The notes beneath the pieces were generated by a model. The model did no database searches. It was not told the DNA's origin and was given only the letters and a program-made list of their open reading frames with translations. Below, piece after piece: positions 1 through 7,815 of a DNA stretch of 50,390 nucleotides (position 1 is its first letter; each line of letters starts with the position of its first letter). The stretch is taken from contig JAHIWP010000066.1 in assembly GCA_018816095.1 (NCBI GenBank), positions 1 through 50,390 on the forward strand, read 5' to 3'. Both the position numbers and the translations under genes were made by a program. Origin of the DNA: Gammaproteobacteria bacterium. GTDB taxonomy: Bacteria > Pseudomonadota > Gammaproteobacteria > Pseudomonadales > Pseudomonadaceae.

Positions 1-132
1 CCGCGACACCCTTGCCTCTGGCTAACACTTCCCCTTGCCGGGTGTGTAGAGGACTTTCACCTCCAAGTCACCAGCGAGGCCACCACAGCCAAGCTGGTTG
101 CGCTTGCGCGCAACGCGCCATGCCTGGCGCAC
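1..132 (-). mobile_element. Group IIC (bacterial class C) intron, 5' end only
   Basis: Read on the minus strand from position 132, the sequence begins GTGCGCCAGGC, the GUGCG start of bacterial group II introns. It continues through domain I with signatures GGAGGTGAAAGTCCTC and GTTAGCCAGAGGCAAGGGTG, which I recognise from class C introns. The start lies 8 bases behind the fklB terminator hairpin, the usual target of class C introns (Rho-independent terminators or attC sites). Only the first 132 bases are in the window. The reverse-transcriptase/maturase ORF and domains V-VI would lie beyond the left edge, so whether the intron is complete cannot be seen. Confidence 0.85.
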
Positions 133-160
133 AACGACAACGCCCCGTCGAGACGGGGCG
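133..160 (-). terminator. fklB Rho-independent terminator (intron target site)
   Basis: A perfect 9-bp stem CGCCCCGTC/GACGGGGCG with a 2-base loop is followed on the minus strand by TTGTCGTT. The tail is then interrupted by the intron 5' end. It lies 20 bases past the fklB stop codon. The TTGTC-like tail next to the hairpin would act as IBS1 for the intron. Confidence 0.85.
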
Positions 161-179
161 CTGTATAGATCGCTAAACG

Positions 180-887
180 TTACTCTTCAGCGGCGGTATC
201 TTTGATCGCAATCAGCTCTAGATCAAATACCAGCACCGAGTTGGCTGGGATGGCCGGCGTCGGGCTCTGCTCGCCATAAGCCAGCTCGCTTGGGATGTAC
301 AATTTGTATTTCTCACCAACGTGCATCAGCTGCAGGCCTTCAACCCAACCTGGGATTACGCCGTTAACGGGCAGGTCAATCGGGCTGCCGCGCTCAACCG
401 AGCTGTCGAATACGCTGCCATCGGTCAGCTTGCCTTCGTAATGTACGGTCACTACGTCGGTTGCCTTTGGCTGTGCGCCGTCAACCTTCTTCACCACTTC
501 GTACTGCAGGCCGGACTCAGTGGTGACCACGCCGTCACGTTTGGCATTGTCTTCCAGGAACTTCTTACCGGCCTTGGCCGACTCTTCATTCAGGGCGACC
601 ATGCGCTCTTCCGCACGCTTTTGCAGGAAGGCAAAGGCTTCGATCAGCTCTTCATCTTTTAGGCGCTGTTCTTTTTTGCCGATGGCATCTTCGATACCTT
701 GAGCCACAGCGTTGGAGTCCAGGTCATCCATGCCTTCCTGAGCCAGGCTTTTGCCCATATTCAGGCCGATGCCATAGGAGGCCTTCTGCGCTGGAGTCTC
801 CAGGGTGATTTCGCTGGTTTGCGAATCGCAACCTGCGAGAACCAAACCTACCAGGGCGACCGCCGCTGCTAAACGATGCTGTTTCAT
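180..887 (-). CDS. fklB: FKBP-type peptidyl-prolyl cis-trans isomerase, lipoprotein (Mip/FklB type)
   Basis: The 235-aa protein starts with a lipoprotein signal; the lipobox LAGC puts the lipidated cysteine at residue 20. An N-terminal helical dimerisation domain of the Mip/FkpA/FklB type follows (about 25-115, starting near ASYGIGLNMG). The C-terminal FKBP domain (about 120-230) holds VTVHYEGKLTDGSVFDSS and the later VIPGWVEGLQLM and IPSELAYGE motifs. Such proteins catalyse proline isomerisation and assist folding in the periplasm. The lipid anchor could be on the inner or outer membrane; Ser follows Asp at +2/+3, and Asp at +2 classically favours inner-membrane retention in E. coli. It is a single gene with its own terminator, now abutted by a group II intron. 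Confidence 0.93.
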   Translation of the reverse strand: MKQHRLAAAVALVGLVLAGCDSQTSEITLETPAQKASYGIGLNMGKSLAQEGMDDLDSNAVAQGIEDAIGKKEQRLKDEELIEAFAFLQKRAEERMVALNEESAKAGKKFLEDNAKRDGVVTTESGLQYEVVKKVDGAQPKATDVVTVHYEGKLTDGSVFDSSVERGSPIDLPVNGVIPGWVEGLQLMHVGEKYKLYIPSELAYGEQSPTPAIPANSVLVFDLELIAIKDTAAEE

Positions 888-1085
888 GCTTGTTCCTTGT
901 CCGGTACGCCCTAGGGCTAATGGTGTGAAAGCGCGAGCTTAGCAGGCCGCCACGATCACTGGCTACCGTGATAGGAGACAGAAAATGCGTATAAGTTCAG
1001 ATGTTTAGGTGTTTTTTAGGAAGGATTTTGCAAGAATTGCGAGGCGTTTCGGTATGTCACAGAGGGGATGAAGCGAGGATAAAAA

Positions 1086-1162
1086 TGGCGCAGCGGACGG
1101 GACTCGAACCCGCGACCCCCGGCGTGACAGGCCGGTATTCTAACCGACTGAACTACCGCTGC
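1086..1162 (-). tRNA. tRNA-Asp (GUC)
   Basis: The 77-nt cloverleaf has acceptor stem GCAGCGG/CCGCTGC, discriminator G and an encoded CCA. The anticodon arm CCGGC-CTGTCAC-GCCGG gives anticodon GTC. The T arm carries GGTTCGAGTCC. It lies 19 bases downstream of tRNA-Val in the same orientation and is probably processed from the same transcript. Confidence 0.97.
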
Positions 1163-1181
1163 GCGTAACTTCAAAAGCGAG

Positions 1182-1257
1182 TGGTGGGTGATGACGGGAT
1201 CGAACCGCCGACCCGCTGCTTGTAAGGCAGCTGCTCTCCCAGCTGAGCTAATCACCC
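1182..1257 (-). tRNA. tRNA-Val (UAC)
   Basis: The 76-nt cloverleaf has acceptor stem GGGTGAT/ATCACCC, discriminator A and an encoded CCA. The anticodon loop CTTACAA within GCTGC/GCAGC gives anticodon TAC. It is the first gene of a Val-Asp tRNA pair. Confidence 0.97.
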
Positions 1258-1277
1258 TTCTCTCTCGAAGTGGGCGC

Positions 1278-1306
1278 ATTCTAGACAGCAATCCTTACCT
1301 TGGCAA
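1278..1306 (-). promoter_or_regulatory. Sigma-70 promoter of the tRNA-Val/tRNA-Asp operon
   Basis: On the minus strand TTGCCA is followed after exactly 17 bases by TAGAAT. A G+C-rich discriminator (GCGCCC) comes next, the pattern of stringently controlled stable-RNA promoters. The predicted start is about 14 bases before mature tRNA-Val. Confidence 0.75.
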
Positions 1307-1521
1307 GCACTGTTTTGAAATTTTTTATTGTTGCAGCAAAGGCTTAGCGCAGACTTGGCCTTAGGCACCGCTGGGAGGAATAATGCACCCCGAATGAAAC
1401 GTGTGGGTTATTTAAGGGGTCGCATGGCCTTGCACAGCCTGAAACAGACTCTGCACCCGCGACTATCGATTTGTAATACCTGCCGCCGCCGGCAACTCAG
1501 TTAATGGAGATTCACCCCCTT

Positions 1522-2442
1522 ATGTGGTTTCGTAACCTGCTGGTTTATCGCCTCACCCAAGATATCCCTTTAGATGCTGAGGCTCTGGAAACGGCTCTGG
1601 CAGCCAAACCGGCTCGCTCATGCGCCAGCCAGGAACTCAGCACCTACGGCTTTATCGCGCCCTTCGGTAAAGGCGACGATGCACCGCTGGTTCACGTCAG
1701 CGGCGACTTTCTGCTGATCGCTGCTCGCAAGGAGGAACGTATCCTGCCGGGCAGCGTGGTGCGTGACGCACTCAAGGAAAAAGTCGATGAAATCGAAGCC
1801 GAGCAGATGCGTAAGGTCTACAAAAAAGAGCGCGACCAGCTTAAAGATGAAATCGTGCAGACCTTCCTGCCGCGCGCATTTATCCGCAAGTCGGCCACCT
1901 TCGCGGCCATCGCGCCCAAGCAAGGTTTGATTCTGGTCGATTCGGCGAGTGCCAAGCGTGCAGAGGACCTGCTATCGACTCTGCGTGAAGCCATCGGCTC
2001 GCTACCGGTCCGCCCACTGACCGTTAAAATTGCCCCGAGCGCCACACTTACCGATTGGGTCAAGACCCAACAAGCTGCCGCCGACTTCACTGTCCTGGAC
2101 GAATGCGAACTGCGTGACACCCATGAAGATGGCGGCGTAGTCCGCTGCAAGCGCCAGGACCTGACCAGCGACGAAATCCAGCTGCATATGACCGCTGGCA
2201 AGCAGGTCACCCAACTGTCCCTGGCCTGGCAAGACAAACTGTCCTTCATGCTGGATGACAAGCTGGTGGTCAAACGCTTGCGCTTCGAAGACCTACTGCA
2301 GGATCAGGCCGAACAGGATGGCGGCGACGACGACCTTGGCCAGCAGGACGCCAGCTTCACCCTGATGATGCTGACCTTGGTCGAGTTCCTGCCGCAGTTG
2401 TTCGAAGCACTGGGCGGCGAAGACACCCCACAGGGCATCTAA
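1522..2442 (+). CDS. rdgC: Recombination-associated protein RdgC
   Basis: The 306-aa protein starts [20 protein letters not shown] and has the typical N-terminal features of the RdgC family. Its length equals what I recall for Pseudomonas RdgC. RdgC is a ring-shaped, nucleoid-associated DNA-binding protein that competes with RecA and modulates recombination. An in-frame ATG 18 bases upstream exists, but GGAGA at 1507-1511 is correctly placed only for the ATG at 1522, and family members begin at MWFRN. No operon partner lies upstream; gdx follows 124 bases downstream behind a riboswitch. Confidence 0.95.
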   Translation: MWFRNLLVYRLTQDIPLDAEALETALAAKPARSCASQELSTYGFIAPFGKGDDAPLVHVSGDFLLIAARKEERILPGSVVRDALKEKVDEIEAEQMRKVYKKERDQLKDEIVQTFLPRAFIRKSATFAAIAPKQGLILVDSASAKRAEDLLSTLREAIGSLPVRPLTVKIAPSATLTDWVKTQQAAADFTVLDECELRDTHEDGGVVRCKRQDLTSDEIQLHMTAGKQVTQLSLAWQDKLSFMLDDKLVVKRLRFEDLLQDQAEQDGGDDDLGQQDASFTLMMLTLVEFLPQLFEALGGEDTPQGI

Positions 2443-2455
2443 CCGCTATGCTGCA

Positions 2456-2489
2456 CGCGCAGGGGAACAAATCACTGTTCCACTGCGCG
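2456..2489 (+). other. Strong hairpin between rdgC and the gdx riboswitch
   Basis: A 14-bp stem with one mismatch (left arm 2456-2469, right arm 2476-2489) encloses a 6-base loop. No T-tract follows, so it is a poor intrinsic terminator. It ends 5 bases before the riboswitch aptamer, leaving no room for a separate gdx promoter unless that promoter overlaps the hairpin or lies in the rdgC coding region. Confidence 0.6.
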
Positions 2490-2494
2490 CACGC

Positions 2495-2561
2495 GTGAGG
2501 ACGACCTCACCACTCTTTGAGTGACCATCACGGGACGGCCCCTCTGCATCAACGATGGAGG
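2495..2561 (+). promoter_or_regulatory. Guanidine-II riboswitch (mini-ykkC) controlling gdx
   Basis: Two hairpins carry the diagnostic ACGR loops: GTGAGG-ACGA-CCTCAC (2495-2510) and GGG-ACGG-CCC (2532-2541). The linker is 21 bases. This is the mini-ykkC architecture, known to bind guanidinium with one ligand per hairpin loop. The bases CCTC at 2541-2544 can pair with GAGG at 2558-2561, part of the gdx ribosome binding site. Folding of the second hairpin uses the C at 2541 and would loosen that pairing, so ligand binding should turn translation on. The downstream gene is the expected guanidinium exporter. Confidence 0.92.
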
Positions 2562-2566
2562 TATCT

Positions 2567-2881
2567 ATGTCCTGGATCATTTTGCTGCTGGCCGGCGTAT
2601 GCGAAATCGGCTGGGCTGTCGGCTTGAAATACACCGACGGTTTTACCCGCCCACTCCCCACCCTACTAACCGTCACCGCGATGGTTTTCAGCGTCGCGCT
2701 GCTGGGCTTGGCCATGAAGGAATTGCCACTGGGCACTGCCTATGCGATCTGGACCGGCATAGGCGCTGTCGGCACAGTGATCGCCGGCATCATTCTGTTT
2801 GGCGAAGCCGTGACCCCGCTGCGCCTGGTCAGTGTGGCCTTGATCGTCTGCGGCCTGCTCGGGCTGAAACTCAGCCACTAA
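2567..2881 (+). CDS. gdx: Guanidinium exporter Gdx (SugE, small multidrug resistance family)
   Basis: The 104-aa protein has four predicted transmembrane helices. The essential glutamate of the SMR family is at residue 13 ([13 protein letters not shown]), and the Gdx/SugE-type segment [15 protein letters not shown] is present. Gdx works as a dual-topology dimer and exports guanidinium in exchange for protons. An in-frame ATG 12 bases upstream overlaps the GGAGG ribosome binding site (2557-2561), so the start at 2567 is chosen. The riboswitch in front supports a guanidinium role rather than general drug export. Confidence 0.94.
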   Translation: MSWIILLLAGVCEIGWAVGLKYTDGFTRPLPTLLTVTAMVFSVALLGLAMKELPLGTAYAIWTGIGAVGTVIAGIILFGEAVTPLRLVSVALIVCGLLGLKLSH

Positions 2882-2950
2882 GCGACCGCTCACACACGAC
2901 CGCGGGTCGCTCGCCAAGCATTGAGCAACCACCATCTGAAAGGCAAAAAA

Positions 2951-2985
2951 ATCCGACACCAGAACAGCTGGTATCGGATTTTTCG
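2951..2985 (+). terminator. gdx Rho-independent terminator
   Basis: The stem ATCCGA-CACCAG / CTGG-TATCGGAT is followed by TTTTT. A run of A bases precedes the left arm, so it may also work for leftward transcription from htpG. Confidence 0.8.
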
Positions 2986-2991
2986 GATGCT

Positions 2992-3027
2992 GTACTGCCG
3001 AGCCTTAACGACTTAAGCCGGCAGTAC
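2992..3027. repeat. Long inverted repeat between gdx and htpG
   Basis: The outer arms GTACTGCC/GGCAGTAC and inner arms CTTAA/TTAAG form a nearly continuous hairpin around CGAC. No T-tract follows on either strand. It sits between convergent genes and may serve as a transcript-end structure; nothing more can be said. Confidence 0.6.
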
Positions 3028-3061
3028 TGCTGCCATTAACAGACTGCGGTATTAGCGCCGC

Positions 3062-4966
3062 TCAGGCAGACAACTCAACCAACAACTTATTCAAGCGCTG
3101 AACATAAGCCGCTGGATCTTTCAGGTTATCGCCGGCCGCCAGTGCCGCCTGGTCAAACAGGATGTGACTGAGGTCGGTAAAACGCTGTTCATCGGCCTCA
3201 GCATCCAGCTTCTCAATCAGCGGATGCGCAGGGTTGAACTCGAAGATCGGCTTGGAGTCCGGCACCTTTTGCCCGCTGGCTTCAAGAATCTGGCGCATTT
3301 GCAGGCCCATATCCTGCTCACCAATGGCCAGAATCGCCGGTGAGTCGGTCAGGCGATGGGAAACCCGCACCTCAGCAACCTGCTCACCCAGCGCAGTTTT
3401 CAGGCGCTCAACCAGGCCTTCTTTAGCCTTGGCCACTTCTTCCTGGGCTTTTTTATCTTCTTCCGAATCCAACTTGCCAAGGTCCAGATCGCCACGGGCC
3501 ACATCGACAAACTGCTTACCGTCGAAGTCGGTGAGGTAGCTCATCAGCCACTCGTCGATACGGTCGGTGAGCAGCAGCACTTCAATGCCTTTCTTGCGGA
3601 ACACTTCCAGGTGCGGACTGTTCTTCACCTGCGCGTAGGATTCGCCAGTCAGGTAGTAGATCTTGTCCTGACCTTCCTGCATGCGCGCGATGTAGTCACC
3701 CAGGCCGACGCTTTGCTCGCCCTCTTCACTGCGGGTAGAGGCAAAACGCAGCAAGCCGGCGATTTTCTCCTTGTTGGCAAAATCTTCTGCCGGACCTTCC
3801 TTGAGCACCTGACCGAAGTTCTTCCAGAAGCTTTTGTATTCTTCCGGCTGGTTCTTCGCCAGTTTCTCCAGCATGTCCAACACGCGCTTGGTCAGCGCCG
3901 ACTTCATCGAATCGATGATTGGGTCTTTCTGCAGAATTTCACGGGAGACGTTCAGCGACAGATCGTTGGAATCGACCACACCCTTGATAAAGCGCAGGTA
4001 CAGCGGCAGGAACGACTCAGCCTGATCCATGACAAACACGCGCTGCACATAAAGCTTCAGGCCACGCGGCGCTTCGCGCTGATACAGGTCGAACGGCGCG
4101 CGGGCCGGGGTGTACAGCAGCGAGGTGTATTCCAGCTTGCCTTCAACCTTGTTGTGGCTCCAGCTCAGTGGGTTTTCGAAATCGTGACCGATGTGCTTGT
4201 AGAACTCTTGGTATTCCTCGTCCTTGATTTCGGTACGCGGACGAGTCCACAACGCGCTGGCACGGTTGACCGTTTCCCACTCCAGCGCCGGCGCTTCTTC
4301 GCCTTCGGCAGTGGTTTGCTCTTTCGGCAGTTCGATAGGCAGAGCAATGTGGTCGGAGTATTTCTTGATGATATTGCGCAGGCGCCAGCCATCAGCGAAC
4401 TCTTCTTCACCGCTTTTCAGGTGCAGCACGATGCGCGTACCACGCTCGGCTTTTTCAATGCTGGCAACTTCAAACTCGCCCTCGCCTTTGCTCGACCAAT
4501 GCACGCCTTCGCTGGCCGGGCTGCCGGCACGGCGGCTGTACACGTCAACCTTGTCGGCGACGATAAAGGCTGAATAGAAGCCCACACCGAACTGACCAAT
4601 CAGGTGGGAATCTTTCTTTTGGTCACCGGTCAGGTGCTGCATAAAGTCAGCAGTGCCGGACTTGGCGATGGTGCCCAGGTGGGTGATCGCGTCTTCACGG
4701 CTCATGCCGATGCCGTTGTCCTCGAGGGTGACGGTTTTAGCGTCTTTGTCGAAGCTCACGCGGATCTTCAAGTCAGCGCCACCTTCGAGCAGCTCGGGCT
4801 TGGCCAGAGCCTCGAAACGCAGTTTATCGGTAGCGTCTGAAGCGTTGGAAATCAGTTCGCGAAGGAAGATTTCCTTGTTCGAGTACAGCGAATGGATCAT
4901 AAGGTGCAGCAGCTGCTTCACCTCTGTCTGGAAGCCCAGGGTTTCTTTTTGAGTTTCCACACTCAT
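3062..4966 (-). CDS. htpG: Molecular chaperone HtpG (Hsp90 family)
   Basis: The 634-aa protein has the full Hsp90 layout. The N-terminal GHKL ATPase (about 1-220) carries [21 protein letters not shown] and [13 protein letters not shown]. The middle domain (about 235-500) carries the conserved [10 protein letters not shown]. The C-terminal dimerisation domain ends at KLLVELSA. HtpG is a cytosolic ATP-dependent chaperone that remodels late folding intermediates with DnaK. A sigma-32 type promoter lies 52-79 bases upstream, which fits heat-shock control. The gene stands alone between gdx and an unknown membrane protein. Confidence 0.98.
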   Translation of the reverse strand: MSVETQKETLGFQTEVKQLLHLMIHSLYSNKEIFLRELISNASDATDKLRFEALAKPELLEGGADLKIRVSFDKDAKTVTLEDNGIGMSREDAITHLGTIAKSGTADFMQHLTGDQKKDSHLIGQFGVGFYSAFIVADKVDVYSRRAGSPASEGVHWSSKGEGEFEVASIEKAERGTRIVLHLKSGEEEFADGWRLRNIIKKYSDHIALPIELPKEQTTAEGEEAPALEWETVNRASALWTRPRTEIKDEEYQEFYKHIGHDFENPLSWSHNKVEGKLEYTSLLYTPARAPFDLYQREAPRGLKLYVQRVFVMDQAESFLPLYLRFIKGVVDSNDLSLNVSREILQKDPIIDSMKSALTKRVLDMLEKLAKNQPEEYKSFWKNFGQVLKEGPAEDFANKEKIAGLLRFASTRSEEGEQSVGLGDYIARMQEGQDKIYYLTGESYAQVKNSPHLEVFRKKGIEVLLLTDRIDEWLMSYLTDFDGKQFVDVARGDLDLGKLDSEEDKKAQEEVAKAKEGLVERLKTALGEQVAEVRVSHRLTDSPAILAIGEQDMGLQMRQILEASGQKVPDSKPIFEFNPAHPLIEKLDAEADEQRFTDLSHILFDQAALAAGDNLKDPAAYVQRLNKLLVELSA

Positions 4967-5017
4967 GCTCTCTTACTCCACTTTATTGACGAAGCCGCAG
5001 TACGGCGGATGTCATAC

Positions 5018-5045
5018 AGGTGGGGGCATGTTGTGGGATTTCAAG
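5018..5045 (-). promoter_or_regulatory. Sigma-32 (heat shock) promoter of htpG
   Basis: On the minus strand CTTGAAA and CCCCACCT are separated by 13 bases. The E. coli sigma-32 consensus is CTTGAAA with 11-16 bases to CCCCATNT, so 7 of 7 and most of the second box match. The distance to the htpG ATG gives a leader of about 45 bases. Confidence 0.8.
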
Positions 5046-5064
5046 TGCTTGGCCGAGGCGTGCT

Positions 5065-6315
5065 TCAGGGCTCGAGCAACTCGATACGGATAATCTCCTG
5101 CGGAAGCAGCCTGTAGCTGACCTCCCCACGCCCATTCATGCGCTGACGCAGGATGATCCGCTCATCCTGATCGACGCCCTGAAAGCGCCCTTCAGCAGTA
5201 TTGCCGCGTTCAGTAACCGCACGCATGTTGAGGTCGTAATAACGACTAGGGCTGCGCAGCAAGCCTTCAAGACTGAAGCGCACGCGGCGATCGAGAGGCC
5301 TAGTGACCCGCTCCGGCAGCGCAGCGACAAGCGTTTCAGGCTTTTCTGCAGCGGACGCAATAACAGCACTAGGTACCGCTGCAAAGTTATCAGATGCCAC
5401 CTGCCAACCACGCCCCTTGAGCTTTTGCAGCGTGATGGGTAACTGCTGCAGGTTCCCGTTGATCCGCGCACTGACGTTCAGCTCAATACTTTGCAAAGGA
5501 AAATTCAGACTGCCGATCGGCTGCAACTGCACCTGGCGAGTGGCAAAACGGCGCTCCAGATAGTCATGGATGACATAGCTGACAGTATCGACTGAGTCGA
5601 ACTGGCGATCGACTTCCTCGCCCTGATAACGCAGGCCATTACGGAACAGTTCAAGTTTGCCGCTTAGGGTGGTTTTAAATTGTGCCGGCATAACCAGATG
5701 GAAATCACCCGCCAGCTTGTTCGGTGCAACCGGTTGCAAGTTCAGGTGCAAGGTGTAGCCACGGCTTAGACGCCGCGCTTCGGGCAATTCCTGCTCAGGC
5801 AACAGCCAGCTGATTTCCACTTCCGGCAATGCGCCTGTATCTGCGGGCAGCACATCAATCTGCACCGGACCACTGTCGATCTCCGGTAGACGAATTACCA
5901 ATTCACTCTGGGCGAAGAAGTCCTGCCCTTCACGCAGGCTTAATACCCCGTCAAGCAACTCGGCCTGCTGCGGCGCAAAAGGCCGGCCATTGAGCTGACC
6001 ACGCAGATCAATGGCCAACTCAGCGGGTGCCTGCACCTCGGGCTTGAGCCATGACAGGCTGAGGATGGCTTCCAAACGCTGCGCATCATGGCTGGCCAGC
6101 AGGGTCAGGCCGACCACCAGCGGGATGATGCCCAACCCAGACAGAAGCAAAGCAGGTCGCGCTGAAGGCCAGTGACGCAGCACATACAACAAGGTGAACG
6201 GTGGCAGTAGACTGGCCCAGCCCCATAGCAGGCTGGTGGTAAAGGCGCGCATCACCAGCCAAACCAATCCGGCGAGTATCAGCAGCAAGCCCCCCAGAAT
6301 CAGCAGCGCATCCAT
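5065..6315 (-). CDS. Membrane-anchored protein of unknown function next to htpG
   Basis: This 416-aa protein has two or three hydrophobic helices at the N-terminus (about 3-25, 28-46 and 55-75). A long soluble region rich in beta-type alternation follows; it contains EISWLLPEQELPEARRLSRG and ends MNGRGEVSYRLLPQEIIRIE. A homologous gene of unknown function accompanies htpG in other pseudomonads as far as I recall. I recognise no catalytic motif. It lies 52 bases upstream of the next thioesterase stop and may be cotranscribed with the thioesterase pair. Inference: inner-membrane anchored, periplasmic C-terminal part. Confidence 0.75.
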   Translation of the reverse strand: MDALLILGGLLLILAGLVWLVMRAFTTSLLWGWASLLPPFTLLYVLRHWPSARPALLLSGLGIIPLVVGLTLLASHDAQRLEAILSLSWLKPEVQAPAELAIDLRGQLNGRPFAPQQAELLDGVLSLREGQDFFAQSELVIRLPEIDSGPVQIDVLPADTGALPEVEISWLLPEQELPEARRLSRGYTLHLNLQPVAPNKLAGDFHLVMPAQFKTTLSGKLELFRNGLRYQGEEVDRQFDSVDTVSYVIHDYLERRFATRQVQLQPIGSLNFPLQSIELNVSARINGNLQQLPITLQKLKGRGWQVASDNFAAVPSAVIASAAEKPETLVAALPERVTRPLDRRVRFSLEGLLRSPSRYYDLNMRAVTERGNTAEGRFQGVDQDERIILRQRMNGRGEVSYRLLPQEIIRIELLEP

Positions 6316-6367
6316 TCAGTGTTCCTTAGCGTTGATAAAAGTCAGTCGTCATGCGCTGGCCTGACGG

Positions 6368-6814
6368 CTAGGGCTCATCGACCTTAAAGTGCGCGCGCGC
6401 CGTGGCGATGGGTTCGGCCTGCTTGGTTTGCCAGGCCGTGATGGCCACGTTGGCAACCCGGCGACCCTGCCGCCACACCTGGCATTGCACGAAGGTGTCA
6501 CGATATAGGCCAGCGCGCAGGTAATCTATCGAGAAGTCGATGATTTTCGGCAAATGTGGAATGCCCATAAACATCAATAAATGAAGCATCGCCGAATGCT
6601 CCATAAAGCCGGCGATTACCCCGCCGTGCAGTGCCGGCAAGGTCGGATTACCGATGCAGTCCTGATTGGCGGGTAGGCGAAAGACCATGTCATCGCCCAT
6701 CCGCAAGCACTCAATACCGAGCAATTTGGCGTAGGGCATCAGGCTGATCAGCGGGTCGTAGTTATTTTGCGCATGGGCTTCACGCACCAGCTGGTTAAGG
6801 TTCAATCCACTCAT
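6368..6814 (-). CDS. PaaI-family (hotdog fold) thioesterase, second of a pair
   Basis: This 148-aa single hotdog domain carries the 4HBT/PaaI motif LPALHGGVIAGFMEHSAML (about residues 57-75); the segment IDFSIDYLRAG forms the central strand. Enzymes of this family hydrolyse acyl- or aryl-CoA thioesters in the cytosol, usually as tetramers. The start codon overlaps the stop of the upstream paralogue by 4 bases (ATGA), so the two are translationally coupled and may form a mixed complex. The substrate cannot be told. Confidence 0.88.
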   Translation of the reverse strand: MSGLNLNQLVREAHAQNNYDPLISLMPYAKLLGIECLRMGDDMVFRLPANQDCIGNPTLPALHGGVIAGFMEHSAMLHLLMFMGIPHLPKIIDFSIDYLRAGLYRDTFVQCQVWRQGRRVANVAITAWQTKQAEPIATARAHFKVDEP

Positions 6815-7275
6815 TGGCCGGCTCCCTTTGAAGGACGCTGCAGATCGGCCGGTTTGCCCATGCGCATAAAAGCGCCCACCACATGAGCAATGGGTTCATC
6901 AGGGTTGTCCTGATAAGCATAACCACGGGTAAATATGATGGTCTCGGTCACCCGATAGCACTCGGCAAAACCGAAAACATCTTTATTCGGCTCAGCTGGA
7001 CGCATGTAGTCAATGCGCAGGTCCAGGGTCGGGCAGATTTCAAACTCAGGCAGGACGCAGACGGTAGAAATACCGCAGGTGGTATCCATCAGCGTCGTAA
7101 TCGCGCCCCCGTGGATCACTCCGGTTTCCGGGTTTCCCACAATCTGCTCACTGTAGGGCAAACGCAGAACCAGCCCTTCTGGCTCGGCACTGTGCACGCT
7201 TATGCCCAGCACCTGGCAATGGCGCAATACCGATAGAAAACGCTGCGCCCGCTCAACAATAGGGGACTCACTCAT
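6811..7275 (-). CDS. PaaI-family (hotdog fold) thioesterase, first of a pair
   Basis: This 154-aa hotdog-fold protein carries GNPETGVIHGGAITTLMDTT, the PaaI/4HBT signature, and TLDLRIDYMRPA as the following strand. The open frame extends 36 codons further upstream without family similarity. MSESPIVERAQRF at 7275 is the more credible start because it begins the conserved domain. It is paralogous to the overlapping downstream gene. Likely role: hydrolysis of acyl-CoA thioesters; specificity unknown. Confidence 0.87.
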   Translation of the reverse strand: MSESPIVERAQRFLSVLRHCQVLGISVHSAEPEGLVLRLPYSEQIVGNPETGVIHGGAITTLMDTTCGISTVCVLPEFEICPTLDLRIDYMRPAEPNKDVFGFAECYRVTETIIFTRGYAYQDNPDEPIAHVVGAFMRMGKPADLQRPSKGAGQ

Positions 7276-7465
7276 GACTTCAGACCCTGGGCAACTGTAC
7301 AAAGGGTGCGCATGATACCCGCTGACAGCAGCCCCGACATCACGGCGACAGCCTCCTGATGCGAACTGACGACTTCTGACCAAGGAACTTCGGCGAAAAG
7401 CCGCTGTTTAATGGCTATGCTTGGGCTACCAGGTATTGATCAACCCATTACAAGGAGTACGAACC

Positions 7466-7756
7466 GTGCAAAAGCCATTCACCTATGCCCTGCTTCTCGC
7501 CGCCATGCTTGCCCTGGCCGCTTGCGAGAAAACCCAGGAAGACAAAATGGAGTCCGCCAAGGAATCCGCATCTGAAGCCATGGAATCAATGGGTGACGCT
7601 GTTAAAGATACTGGCGATGCCATCGAGCAGAAAGCCGATGAAGTCATGGGCACCGAGCCAACCACTGGCGAGAAAATTGAAGATGCTGCCAATGATGCAG
7701 CTGATGCAATGAACGACGCAGGCGACGAAGTTAAAGACGCCGTTGACGGCAACTAA
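7466..7756 (+). CDS. Small acidic lipoprotein with heptad/11-mer-like repeats
   Basis: This 96-aa product starts at a GTG preceded by AAGGAG (7452-7457). The lipobox LAAC places the lipidated cysteine at residue 20. The mature part is almost entirely Ala/Asp/Glu/Lys/Met and alternates as in SASEAMESMGDAVKDTGDAI. This predicts one long amphipathic helix or coiled coil, like LEA-type or Lpp-type small proteins. An upstream in-frame ATG at 7421 would destroy the signal peptide and is rejected. A strong terminator follows. Function unknown; cell-envelope location is inferred. Confidence 0.85.
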   Translation: MQKPFTYALLLAAMLALAACEKTQEDKMESAKESASEAMESMGDAVKDTGDAIEQKADEVMGTEPTTGEKIEDAANDAADAMNDAGDEVKDAVDGN

Positions 7757-7770
7757 CCTCGTTTAGCTAA

Positions 7771-7808
7771 AACAATAAGGCCCGCCTAGAGCGGGCCTTA
7801 TTGTTTTT
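7771..7808. terminator. Bidirectional terminator
   Basis: The perfect stem AACAATAAGGCCCGC/GCGGGCCTTATTGTT has a 5-base loop and ends in TTTTT. It serves the lipoprotein gene on the plus strand and, less strongly, the MAPEG gene on the minus strand. Confidence 0.92.
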
Positions 7809-7815
7809 GGCGCAA

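Noticed and set aside
1-171. Possible coding remnant on the plus strand at the left edge (ends TAG near 169-171)
   Set aside because: The opposite strand explains the sequence far better as group II intron domain I plus the fklB terminator.
1016-1291. 91-codon frame over the two tRNA genes
   Set aside because: It reads through tRNA-Val and tRNA-Asp; such frames are artefacts of structured RNA genes.
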